Of a stretch of DNA of 64,000 bases, positions 44,607 through 54,630 are shown in pieces. The translations under genes were made by a program, and so were the position numbers. Each line of letters begins with the position of its first letter. Positions within the stretch are counted from its first letter, which is position 1. The notes beneath the pieces were generated by a model that did no database searches, was not told the DNA's origin, and was given only the letters and a program-made list of their open reading frames with translations. Source of the stretch: Corinectria fuckeliana (taxonomy: Eukaryota > Ascomycota > Sordariomycetes > Hypocreales > Nectriaceae); contig WPDH01000268.1 in the NCBI GenBank assembly GCA_019137255.1, positions 143,605 through 207,604 of the forward strand, read 5' to 3'.

Positions 44607-45335
44607 CTATTGCTGGCAGTCGGCAAGAAAATCCGGCATACAGATGATGGTTGCAGTGAGATGCTGGCCTGGTGTAAGTTCCCATACAGCACCAATTACA
44701 ATAGGCCGAAGATGGCAATTCAAGTTTAAGGAGACTTGAATGGAGTTCCCTGAACGCTGCTGTTTATGGCGAATACAAACTAAGCCACGGCAATAGTGCG
44801 CCACGAGTTGCAGACGGACGTCGAAGCTGTAATCTAGGGCATGATTAAGGATTCCCCGATTCCGCGGGCAGGAACTGCGGACAACGTCGCCAATGCCGTA
44901 GCTTTCCTCGGCACGGATATCCTCGTTGATGGAAAAGGCCTGGCTGGCTATCGATTCAGGGATGTTGCAGGAGAGGGTTCTTGAAGTGAAGAGCAGCATC
45001 AAGAGTACGAAGGCGATATGGCTAGGGCAAATGCTGATGTTCCGAAAAAGTATTCTCTGGCTCCAAGAGGTATGCTCCGACACCCCATGTGATCACCTGT
45101 GAACTGCGAGGTGTATATCGGGTTTACCACCTAGAATAATCATCTGTTTTAATCCCTCGACACAGTCAAAGCTGAGGAAGTTGTCCATACAATGCCAGAT
45201 CCATACAATGCCAGATCCATACAATGCCAGATCCATACAATGCCAGATGTGCTTATTGGCATAGAGTCCTGCTTTGGGGACGTCCGTTTTGTTAAGAGAA
45301 GGGCCGACGGAGGTGACAACTAGGAGGATACACAT
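44607..45335 (-). pseudogene. Possible small secreted-protein gene or relic, frame split by one TGA
   Basis: From the ATG at 45335 (MCILLVVTSVGPSL) the minus-strand frame runs to a TGA at 45095-45093, and the same frame is then open again for 160 codons to 44607. The second half holds a strongly hydrophobic segment (IAFVLLMLLFTS) followed by CNIPESIASQAF and six further Cys, which looks like a signal peptide followed by a Cys-bearing secreted domain. No ATG lies at a good place to start that half except Met at about 44999, which would leave a short leader. I recognise no family. It may be a broken secreted-protein gene, two unrelated open frames, or chance. The 16-bp tandem repeat lies inside the first half. 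Confidence 0.3.
45185..45248 (+). repeat. 16-bp tandem repeat, four exact copies
   Basis: The unit CCATACAATGCCAGAT occurs four times head to tail without a mismatch. The three extra copies add 48 bp, a multiple of three, so the overlapping minus-strand frame stays open. Perfect identity suggests recent expansion. Confidence 0.9.
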
Positions 45336-45894
45336 ATGTCGCAACACTAGCCCAGCAAACAGTAGAAATCCATCAATATCACACCTTGTCTTGCTTCCTG
45401 AAATTGGTCATGGAAGTGGTATGTCGAATAGGCAGTCTAGTAGAAAAGAGCGCATAAACTATAGCTAGCTGTTTAAGAAGCCATGCGCTTTTGTCGCAAC
45501 ACGAGTCCGATTTTTCGTCATCATATAGGAACTCGTTAGGGACACGCGTAATGGCTCACCCTACATGTTATCACTAATGATCAATGACACCTAAAGACAC
45601 GCAGCTTCGTTGCCTAGATCATGGGACATGTGGGTGGTGGTTTCTCTATTGTCGCCGGCACAAATCCGATTGGGACTGGAAGACAAAATACATCGATAGC
45701 GTTGGAGGTAAGCACGATTGCCGGACAAATTGCGCGGCCTTGGAGCAGAAAACGGATATGTGGTGGGTGATCCGATGCTGATCGGACTTTGCGACTTGGC
45801 TCCTACTCCGGTGGGAATCCTATGTACGCCACGGACCCGGGATTTGATCCTTCGAGAGGTAATTAGTCCGTATTGGTGAGAGTAGCTCCCTACG

Positions 45895-45918
45895 AGGCAC
45901 GGAGGCACGGAGGCACGG
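45895..45918 (+). repeat. 8-bp tandem repeat, three copies
   Basis: The unit AGGCACGG is repeated three times exactly and followed by a partial AGG. Simple slippage product; no gene overlaps it convincingly. Confidence 0.8.
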
Positions 45919-46307
45919 AGGTGGGTGGGCCCCGATGGTTCCACTAGCATCCGTACGGACTTGACTTCACTGTAGCGACAATGCACATTTCTGGTCCTTT
46001 AGCGAAAGCCCACTGCTAGGAACGAGCCGTAAGCTGACCAATGGATCTTATCCTCATACAAACTGCCTGCTTAGAAGTTGGTCATCTCGTGGCTGTGCCC
46101 CTAGACTGGATTGCCACCCCTGGGCGCATGGATGGGCTCGCGTCAGCCCGGCCGTCCGCGGGCACCGGACCGATCTGTATATAGACCCACCGAGACCTGT
46201 GAACATATCGTATTTGACAGACAGGACACTCTGACCTAAGACTTGAACCTGATGTTCGATTAGTCTGTACCTTAAAGCGCTACCACTCGTCTCCGCACGT
46301 CGCTGCC

Positions 46308-47878
46308 ATGTCTAAGCAGGCGTCAAAGCCCACCTCAAAGGCACGCGTCCTCCGGCGTTTAGGCCCCTTGTGAGTATCCCAGCTTTCCTCCATCCGAACA
46401 GTAAGCCTGACGGCGTGTCGCGAAGTGAATGCTTTCAATCCGCTCTTTATCAGATGGACTTGTACTGCGGCACTGTTGTAACGGGTCGCTATGCCATTCC
46501 CGAAACCCTTCAGGATGCAGGCCAGCATGAACAGCTAGTGGAGGTTTGGGAGCGTGCTGTTGCTCACACCGTCCTTCAGCATCCTCTTCTCCAGGTTGGA
46601 ATCATCAACAGGAACTCGAAAAAGCCTGCCTGGGTTCATCTTGACCAAATTGACCTTGACCAACTCATCGAATGGCGGGTCATTGACAGCCAAGAGAAAT
46701 ACAAGGGCACTTTCGAAACTGTGCTCAAGGAGCAATTGGACACGAAGTTTCTAGGAGAGGAAACCCGTCCTGGCTGGCGAATGGTCGTCTTGCGGCTGGA
46801 TACCGAGGACTTTCTGGAGGCAATGTTTGTCTGGAATCATTCTAACAATGACGGAACTGGTGGGAAGATATTCCACGAGACTCTACTGCAATCCCTCAAC
46901 CGCGTCGGTGATGACAGTCACCTGGTTGTGAAAAACCACTCGTTCAAGCCCACAGCAACGGCGAAGACCCTGCCTCCACCAGTAGATACAGTGGGAAGCT
47001 TTACCTACAGCTCGGCCTGGGCTGCAAACATTCTCTGGAAGGAGCTGAAGCCACCGGTGCTCAAGAAGAAAATGCCTCCCCATAAGACCCGGACGCCACT
47101 GAGCTTAACGCCGTTGTGGACTCAATCGCGAAGCTTCAGCATCGACAACGGTACTCTGCAAAGCGTGCTCGCCGTCTGCCGGGAGCACAAGACTACTCTG
47201 ACGGGTCTTTTGCACGGCATTACTCTTGTTTCATTCGTGAACTACTTCAAAGACGAGCCACCGACAGAACTCGTGAGCGAGACGCCTCTCAACTTGCGGC
47301 GCTTCCTCCCGTCAAAGCCTCCGACCCACCCCGGTTTCGAGCCCAGCACGGCGATGGCCAATTATGTTTCCAGAATGGAGCACGAATTCGACGAAGCCCT
47401 GGTGTCGAGAATCCGCGACCGGGCTCGAGGCGCTGCCACCGAGGCAGAGCGGATCGTTGCTCTCGAGGACCTGATGTGGTCTGCATCCGCGACAGTGCGG
47501 GAAGAGCTCCAGGCCAAGCTGGACCTGGGTTTGAAGAATGAGATCTGCGGGCTGATGAAGGTCGTGGGAGACTACCGAGGGTACATGAAGGACCAGCTGA
47601 AGAAGCAAAGACTCGGGGCGTGGATCGTCACGAACCTGGGCGTCATCAACGGGGCCAGGGGAGCGGGCTCGACGCAGGGCTGGACCATCAAGAGAGCGAA
47701 CTTCGCACTGGGTGCTAATGCCGTTGGGACGCTGCTTGTTGTCAGCCCTATAGCCGTCAAGGGTGGTGAGCTGACGGTTGGCGTTAGCTGGCAGGACCAA
47801 GTTGTCGATGCTGATCTGGGAGAAGCGACGACTGCTGACTTGGAAACTTGGTTGAAGCACATAGGGTCCAAGCCGTAG
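46308..47878 (+). CDS. Alcohol acetyltransferase-like (AATase/BAHD-fold) acyltransferase
   Basis: Exons 46308-46369 and 46426-47878 give 504 aa. The 56-bp intron has donor GTGAGT, branch site CTGAC and acceptor GAAG, and joins RRLGPLFECFQSAL, matching the usual RxLG start of the family; a nearer acceptor would leave an intron of only 32 nt without a branch site. The active-site motif H-X3-DG is present as NHSNNDG (His159, Asp163), followed by GGKIFHE. The later segments NLRRFLP, ANYVSRMEHEF and LGVINGA are also typical. Members transfer acetyl or other acyl groups from CoA to alcohols, making volatile esters in yeast, or act on secondary-metabolite alcohols. No biosynthetic partner genes adjoin it, so the substrate is open. 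No signal or membrane span is evident. Confidence 0.85.
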
Positions 47879-48135
47879 TGCATGTGAACTTGCTGCGACA
47901 TGCAGTTATCAAGAGGTTGTCTGGGGTCTCTTCGACAACGGGTAGTTGTAGCTGACGGAATCAGCGAGAATAAGGACAGGAACTTTGGACACACATATAG
48001 AGGCAACATAGTACCGTGGCCTAATGCAATTTAATATCTCTCTTCTTTACGCCTAGTTTGAAGTTGGAGATTTCCTCGTCTAATGTTCCCTGCCATGGAA
48101 CTTGTACCTGATTACGCGACAATTCGACATGAACC

Positions 48136-48217
48136 GCGTAATTGGTTTAGTGGTAAAATTCTCCGTTGCCATTCGAGTAACGTCGGGGAGCCCTGGGTTC
48201 GATTCCCAGATTACGCA
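48136..48217 (+). tRNA. tRNA-Gly (GCC) with 11-nt intron
   Basis: Acceptor arms GCGTAAT/ATTACGC, D-arm around GGTTTAGTGGTAAAAT, anticodon stem CTCCG/CGGGG, T-arm CTGGG TTCGATT CCCAG and discriminator A. The loop starts TTGCCA (anticodon GCC); 11 nt (TTCGAGTAACG) are inserted after position 37. A T5 run begins at 48245. Two compensated acceptor-stem changes distinguish it from the copies at 48452 and 49970 (A-T in place of G-C). Confidence 0.9.
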
Positions 48218-48451
48218 GTAGAACCGTCCTAAATGGCGTTGAACTTTTTGGTCTTGGTTTAGTTGTTGAATACGAGATTGCTTGTGGGCTGCCACCCTGG
48301 TTGGCGGCGGACTGATAAGGGCTTCTCGGCTCTGTTAAGAGGCAAATTCTGCGTCCCTCCCTATCTAAGCGCTTTTTGTTTTTGATCTTGGCCTCTACTG
48401 AGTGAGATCCTGTACTTGGAGACTGATTTCAAGCCAAAAAGTCATATAATA

Positions 48452-48533
48452 GCGTGATTGGTTTAGTGGTAAAATTCTCCGTTGCCATCCGAGCAGCGTC
48501 GGGGAGCCCTGGGTTCGATTCCCAGATCACGCA
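48452..48533 (+). tRNA. tRNA-Gly (GCC) with 11-nt intron
   Basis: Acceptor arms GCGTGAT/ATCACGC; otherwise the same as the gene 316 bp upstream, with intron TCCGAGCAGCG. A T6 terminator lies at 48564-48569. The two plus-strand genes look like a tandem duplication whose spacers have diverged. Confidence 0.92.
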
Positions 48534-49969
48534 AGCAACCGTCGTTCTTTCGCAGGGCGTTCCTTTTTTGTCTCAGTACTGCCGAGGCTTCTCGTGGAGG
48601 ACACTGCTACATGATAGATTCTATCTGTGTAGTGCTGTATGGAACCTTGCTCTTGCTAGTTGTTTATTCTGTGAGTTGTCTGAGTTGAGTTATCTTATTT
48701 GTAGTTGAGTGAATCAACAGACAATGCTTGCTATTGTCAGCTTACTTATATTGTGTTGCTTTCAGTCTTGTTCTATTATCTTGTCTCGTGTTTTAAGCAC
48801 CGTTCGTCTCTCCTTAAATGAACGGGCAACTACACAGCTGGGTGCTTTGCCTGAATTTTGTAACAAAGTCGATATCTAGCTGTCCATCGCCATTGGGCTA
48901 ACGACCTTAGTGATTAGAATATCCGCACCCATGGACCTCTAAACGATGCAGAGAACCACACTCCATACCGGCAAGGCGGTCAGAATACTTCCGCACCTAT
49001 CTAACGTTTCAAGGCTTGCTTGTAGTTAAAAAACGGAACACGCTAGCTAACTAAAGGTAAGAAAAAAGCGGCAAGACAACTTCTTATATAGCTAGCTTTG
49101 GCGAAAGATGGTGTTCTCACAGTGTTATGCTTAGAAGGCCCTAGACTTGTCAACTACGTATTGCGACTAGTTAGAGAAGTGAAGTCGAGGTTACTCTTAT
49201 TTGTGTCTGACTTTAACCGTGGTTGACTGGTTTGAACTTTCACCGCTCTAACACTAGGTCCGAAGCAGGCAAACATGACTGACCCCAAACCCCTAAATCA
49301 TCTTCACTCGGAAACTTCCTGAGAACTTCAATTGTATTCTGATGTCGCTTTGCCTAGAGACATTGGCAATGTACACAAAGAGACCAGATACACTGTTTTA
49401 GTTCTTGGAAAGAGACTGTATGATGAGACATAATCAGGTTTACCTCGTTGCGACCGACAGCATGTTCCTAGGTCATCATCATTTATATATATCTAGATGA
49501 CTCTATGCACGCGATACCTCAGGTACCCAGCCCTCTAGTCTATAGTTTAGGTTGATTATCAAGAAAGTCACATCACTGAAGAGCCCTGGAAAACTTAGAG
49601 ACTCTCATCACTCAGAATTTTATAGCAGTGCATAAACCTGCCGTGTGGTAGTCCAACCCCTTTATCAGAAATTATGTATATAGATACTGTCTATACTTGT
49701 AGTTTTGCGGCCCCTGAAGCAGAGAGACACGGGTATGTGGCTATCTCTGAGCGTGATGGTACTTGGTGCAGCCAGCGTGCTCGTCGACAGTGTCCTCATC
49801 TTCAAGGCTGAGTGAGGTCTTGAAAGGAAGCCAGCAACCAGCAACGAATCGTCATCTCGTTGAGTCTAACGCCCAACTTGACGGCAGCTGTGCTGGATGG
49901 CGTCCTTCTCAACAGCCAAAGTCGCGACTGGCAAAAGGAAACATCCTGATGTGGCAACAGGGCGATTAC
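48534..49969. other. Intergenic between tRNA-Gly genes
   Basis: About 1.4 kb of mixed, AT-leaning sequence without protein-like frames. No repeat boundaries stand out. Confidence 0.45.
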
Positions 49970-50051
49970 TGCGTGATCTGGGAATCGAACCCAGGGCTCC
50001 CCGACGCTGCTCGAATGGCAACGGAGAATTTTACCACTAAACCAATCACGC
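49970..50051 (-). tRNA. tRNA-Gly (GCC) with 11-nt intron
   Basis: Same cloverleaf as the 48452 copy (GCGTGAT/ATCACGC) on the minus strand, with intron TTCGAGCAGCG differing by one base. The Pol III terminator is weaker, a T4 about 35 nt downstream. Confidence 0.9.
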
Positions 50052-50801
50052 TGTACGATTGTTGTGAGGGTATCCCCACTTGATAGACGACCTGGTTCTT
50101 GCATTGCCTCATGTTGGCGTTGAGAACCAGTGAAGCAGGTGCTGGTTGCCATTGAGCGACCGTCTAGTCTGACTGACACACCCAATTTGCCGAGAGTAAA
50201 CTCATAAAGAGAGATACTTAATTCCTGTCGTGGAATACAAGGGACGTCTGCTCTGGCAGATCTGTGCAACAAATAAGATGGCATTGCTTGGCATTTGACT
50301 TCGTAATACGTAGAAGCAGATGAACAGAAATGACCTTCTCGGCTCTTTGGACAAGGGTCAACTTCAAAGCTGACGTCAGCCCACTAGCTCGATCCCGGAG
50401 ACAAGTGGCCAAGATCACTGTCAAAAGCCAGTCAAAAGTCCGTTGGACTTTTTTCAAGGCCGACAGCTTACGGGGCGTCCGTCCGTCCTTACTCAATGCG
50501 CTAGACGCTGCGATTCACTGTTGTGCCTCGGCTGGTGCTAGAATCTCCACTGCAAGCAAGGGTCGGCGTAATTGATGGAGCCGATTATGTTGAGATCTCA
50601 ACCTCTCCGACCTTGACTATTGTCTCTTTCGTCTTGAACAGTCTTTGATGAAAGGCCCACCGCCCTGGAGGTCTGCCTCTTTTAATTGTTTACCACGGCT
50701 GTCTTCGGCTTTTCCCTTGGAACCCCCAAACCTCCTGTTTGAACCTTCAAAGTCTGGACCTCCGAAGTCGGAACCCCATCGTCCATCGTCCATCGCCCAC
50801 C
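50052..50801. other. Intergenic: promoter of the DUF829 gene
   Basis: Upstream region of the hydrolase gene at 50802. The last 100 bp are C-rich with repeated CATCGTCCATCG units near 50778-50798. No other gene is seen. Confidence 0.4.
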
Positions 50802-51680
50802 ATGGCTAAGAAACTACCCTCCATCCCAGGCTTCGTCGCCGTTTCAGACCAGATCCTGGTCCAGGAAGACCAGGACGAGTCTCAGCGGCCGCCGGACCAC
50901 CCGCAGGCCGTCCTCATCTTCGGATGGGGAGACTGCTTGCCCAAGCACGTCGCCAAGTACTCCGAGGGCTACCGGGAGCTCTTCCCGCACTCGAAGCAGA
51001 TCGTCATCCTGGCGCCCATCTCCAAGGCCTTCTTCACCGACCTGCAGCAGCGTTCCGACAGCATGACGCCCGTCCTCGAGGCTCTCGACTCGCTGGTGTC
51101 CTCGGACGAGAAGACGCCCACCATCCTGGCCCACGCCATGTCCAACACCGGCGGCACCAACTACGCCTCCACGCTCAACGCGTTCCAGCAGCACCACCAA
51201 CAGCCGCTGCCCCATCAGCTCCTGGTCCTGGACTCGACGCCCGGGAGCCCGTTCATGACGTGGGGGAACCTCAAGCGATGGTCCCGCGCAATGACCTTGG
51301 GCACCGCGGCGTACTTCCCGTGGCCTTTTGTCGTGACGCAGGCCATCTGGGGCCTGACGCTGTGTTTGAGCATCTGCGCAGGCTGGTTGACGGGGCGGGA
51401 GGCGCCGGCCGTGTTCAGCATCAGGGCCGTCGACGATGAGACGTTCGAGACCAAGAGCGCGAGGCGGCTGTATCTCTACAGCAAGGAGGACGACTTGATC
51501 CTCTGGTCAGACGTCGAGTCGTACCGCGCGCAGGCTACACAGAAGGGCTACGCGACCGATGCCGAGATGTTCGAGGGCACCGGCCATGTTGGGCACATGC
51601 GCATGTTTCCAGACAAGTACTGGAAGGCCATTCAGGACTCTTGGCGCCGGGCCATCCAAGAAGAAGCCAGCACCGATTAG
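50802..51680 (+). CDS. DUF829/TMEM53-type alpha/beta hydrolase (PaxU-like)
   Basis: A single exon of 292 aa. The protein matches the TMEM53/DUF829 family, alpha/beta-hydrolase-like proteins that include PaxU of indole-diterpene clusters but also many stand-alone genes. Visible family blocks are AVLIFGWGDCLPKHVAKYSEGY near the N-terminus, the nucleophile-elbow region LAHAMSNTGG (Ser114), VLDSTPG, and a late GTGHVGHMRMFPDKYW block holding the probable catalytic His. One hydrophobic stretch (about 180-210) may touch a membrane. There is no signal peptide. No prenyltransferase or terpene cyclase gene is nearby, so involvement in a cluster is unlikely. The substrate is unknown. Confidence 0.82.
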   Translation: MAKKLPSIPGFVAVSDQILVQEDQDESQRPPDHPQAVLIFGWGDCLPKHVAKYSEGYRELFPHSKQIVILAPISKAFFTDLQQRSDSMTPVLEALDSLVSSDEKTPTILAHAMSNTGGTNYASTLNAFQQHHQQPLPHQLLVLDSTPGSPFMTWGNLKRWSRAMTLGTAAYFPWPFVVTQAIWGLTLCLSICAGWLTGREAPAVFSIRAVDDETFETKSARRLYLYSKEDDLILWSDVESYRAQATQKGYATDAEMFEGTGHVGHMRMFPDKYWKAIQDSWRRAIQEEASTD

Positions 51681-53024
51681 AGATTGTAACGATAGACTAG
51701 ATTTAATGTAGATTAATGTGGAGCGAGGCAAACGATTGATGGGTAACATATAGAAAGAACGATCCCAGCTTGGAAAGCGGCTTCAGGCAGTTGCACATCT
51801 CCTCTCATCCTCCATCGTAGCTCCTCCAAGTGATTCTCATTTGTGTGGTTTTTTCCACTGTATTCTCACAGGAGTCCAACCACGAAGTTTCCAATATATG
51901 AGACAACACTATGTTCGCCAAAGTTACTGCGCAAACTAAACCGACAGAATTGAGGGCGTGAGCTATGAGTACGTTATCAATGGTACTTTGCGAAGAGAGC
52001 CTTGATAAAATCGGCAAGTTAACAGACGCTGGAAATTGAGAAACAAGACAGGAGTGCGCTCAGAGACGAGGTGGGAGTGGCGGGGACAGATATAGGGGTC
52101 AGGGAATGAGGACGGACGAGACTCTGTGCGAGATCGAGCGTCGATCATCACCGCTTTCTTGTGTGGTTGACACATGCTTTAAACAAAGAGCTCTTGGTTC
52201 CCTGTCGAGGCAAGGTCAGGCTTATAATTGATCAAGACAAATATCGCCGTGTGATGATCAGAGAGGGAAATCTCACCTTCTTCGCCTGGGATATAGATTC
52301 TCTGTTCAACTTGTGCTAGTACTACCACTTTTGATGTTACCGAAATAGGTATATATGTAGAGTTTGTAAATTGCTTTCCTAAAATGGCTCGCATGTACGA
52401 ATGGCATTCTTATCGGCCTCCATCAATCTAGTGGGCGGTGGAGGTGTGGACGGGTGGCATCTTTGTTAACCAGTAGCCATGTTGCTCATACATCCTCCAA
52501 AATGGGGTGTTGATGCCTTTACGCATAAAGGCCTGACAAGACAACTATGCCTTGTTTGAAGCCATCCTCATAGCATAATAAATCGTGTCCGTATCTCTCT
52601 GGCACTGTTGTTAACTTATCGTGCAGACAGGATCAGTCCCCGTGGAGTTGGGCGTGGCCCAACCCTGATTATGGTGTAGCTTGAATCGCTTATTCATTCG
52701 TTGGCGTGGCATCAACTAACTAACTGACTAGCAACCCAAGAATAATTCGATGGGGAACTGAGTCGGAACTTCGACTGCCGCTTGCTTGCCCGGCTGTGTT
52801 CCGGTTGATCAGTGGCGCCAGCGAGACTTGAGATCACGGACTCCCTACAAGCCAACATACCTACTGCTCAATAACCTAGCGGTCTAGGAGGGAAGGCTCA
52901 AGCTTAACTGAAGACAAACATAACTGGTGGTAGAGGTAGTGTAAAAAGTTAGCTGGTAAGACAACAAGCAAGAAAAAGAAATCAGCAGGCCACACAAACA
53001 AGCAGCATTGGAGACAAAAATAAA
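51681..53024. other. Intergenic, no gene seen
   Basis: About 1.3 kb of AT-leaning sequence between the hydrolase and the third tRNA-Glu. Open frames are short and without motifs. Confidence 0.45.
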
Positions 53025-53115
53025 CTCCGGTACAGGGAATCGAACCCTGAGCTCCGCGGGACATGATCTCTCAAGTTATGAGAGCGCGAAATGTTAGCCA
53101 TTACACCATACCGGA
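53025..53115 (-). tRNA. tRNA-Glu (CUC) with 19-nt intron
   Basis: Mature part identical to the other tRNA-Glu copies by eye. The intron is 19 nt (TAACTTGAGAGATCATGTC): it shares its first 13 bases with the 23-nt intron of the 44-kb copies, keeping the anticodon-pairing TTGAGAG, but differs afterwards. A T5 terminator is at 53020-53016 on its strand. Confidence 0.92.
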
Positions 53116-53738
53116 TAGTGGCTGTTGATGATGGGCGAATCGTTAATGCTGGCTAAGAAAGTAGCCCAGCAATAATGGGTGGTTGAATAGATTTTTTTTC
53201 TGGGTGGGGTGAGTGGGCGGGCACTGTAGTGGGGGTAGTCGTCAAGAATCAATTGTCCGGGTGTCTCTAATAATACACGAACTCTTCCTATACTTAGTTG
53301 TAAGGATGAGGTAGTCTAGAAACTTTTAGTTGTGGTTTAGACCGAGTCAAGTAAAGGCTTTTCCAGGTAGCTCTCCCTATTGTGCTTATCCAAACTGCCC
53401 TCCGTCATATATTCTCACTAACTTGCCCAGGAATAACCAGGACAATGGATTATCCTTTTCTCAGACTAAACAAGCGTGTGAGAAGTTCTTCTATTAGAGC
53501 GTCCACCCACATACTGATAGTTGTGACGTTCTCTCTCTATACATTCGTCTTTATCGTATTATTAATCGGCATAAACTAACAACTCATCCCTCCCTCCTCT
53601 ACCGCACTGCTTAATCCTTAGTCGAACAGCGGTGATCAGAATTATAATCAGCAGCAAAGTCGCCATCAAAAAGCAAAGCGCCCAGGCAAAAGGCATGGGC
53701 ATCATCAGGATACGCCTAAAGCGCAAAAAGAAAACATT
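53116..53738. other. Spacer between two tRNA-Glu genes
   Basis: About 620 bp, AT-leaning; no gene or clear repeat beyond the two flanking tRNAs. Confidence 0.45.
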
Positions 53739-53829
53739 CTCCGGTACAGGGAATCGAACCCTGAGCTCCGCGGAACAAGTTCTCTCAGGTTATGAGAGCG
53801 CGAAATGTTAGCCATTACACCATACCGGA
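53739..53829 (-). tRNA. tRNA-Glu (CUC) with a different 19-nt intron
   Basis: Same mature tRNA, but the intron is TAACCTGAGAGAACTTGTT. Position 5 has changed from T to C, while CTGAGAG can still pair with the loop (by a wobble-type change) and the 3' half is different. A T5 terminator is at 53729-53725. Confidence 0.92.
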
Positions 53830-54630
53830 TAATTGGCTTATTGCTGAAATGCTGCGTCCAAAACATGGGATATAGAGTATAGACGGTGCAGCATGATGTC
53901 CCGGACCCAACAGTCAGCCCTTAAACTGCTAATTTGACATAAACCTAAGGCATAAAAGATTAATAAAAGATTCAGCGTCCTGGAGCTTCCCTTGTTCTTC
54001 GGCAAACTTGATCTAATTTTCAACGGGCGCTTTCGTGGTGAAAACTGCTACTATCAACCAACTACCACATTTAGGCACAGCAAATGCCTCTTGCAAGGCG
54101 TTCATTACTAGTTGACTAGTAAAGTCCTCCTCTTCCGGCCTTGATCACTGCTAAATTGCGCTTTGCTATTAGGCAAGAAGGGAATATCCATGTATCGTCA
54201 GCCGCCGCCTGTTGCCAGTCGCAGGCAGCTGGCAGCCAGATGGCCCCCCCAACCAAAACAAAACAAAACAAACACAACACAACACAGGACCTAAGTGCGA
54301 TGGCAATTCACCTCTGAAATCATATTGCATCTGCTTCATCCGTCTGACACGGCGCTGGAAAGCTAGTCTACGGTTACTGACGAATTCCTTCACTCGGTTA
54401 CTCGAAGCAACTCCATGTTATGATCTCGCCTTGTCAAGAACTGTGCGATACAGCAGCAAAACGCGAGGCTGATGGCAATTGTAAGAATTCCCTAGCCCCA
54501 TGGATCGAGAGTTGGCACTGATAACTCATAGTCGACGACTTGTGCAACCCATTATCGAGCTTCAAATCCGCCAAGACCCGAATACAACACCAGAAACTTC
54601 AGCTCACAACTTTAAGCCTGGTCTAAAGAG
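53830..54630. other. Intergenic: upstream of the zinc-finger gene
   Basis: About 800 bp with an AC/AAAAC-type simple stretch (about 54250-54285). It presumably holds the promoter of the C2H2 gene. No other gene is seen. Confidence 0.4.

Larger units (their letters stand above)
44597..46307. other. Intergenic with tandem repeats and uncertain ORFs
   Basis: This contains the uncertain minus-strand frame described separately, a 16-bp and an 8-bp tandem repeat, and a plus-strand frame at 45584-45781 encoding a Cys/Trp-rich peptide (six Cys, five Trp in 65 codons) with no signal peptide visible. The latter is interrupted by a strong donor-like GTAAGC at about 45709 and I do not call it a gene. 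Confidence 0.4.

Noticed and set aside
45185..45248. CRISPR-like array
   Set aside because: Direct head-to-tail 16-mers without spacers, in a eukaryotic sequence; simply a minisatellite.
45584..45781. Cys/Trp-rich 65-codon frame as a secreted effector
   Set aside because: No signal peptide, a strong donor-like site inside it, and an overlapping antisense frame of 131 codons; evidence insufficient.
46370..46372. GTG as translation start of the acyltransferase
   Set aside because: This GTGAGT is a consensus splice donor; an ATG exon at 46308 with a CTGAC branch site and a 56-bp intron gives the family-like N-terminus.
46370..46401. 32-nt intron in the acyltransferase gene
   Set aside because: Too short for a fungal spliceosomal intron and no branch site; the 56-nt alternative is better.
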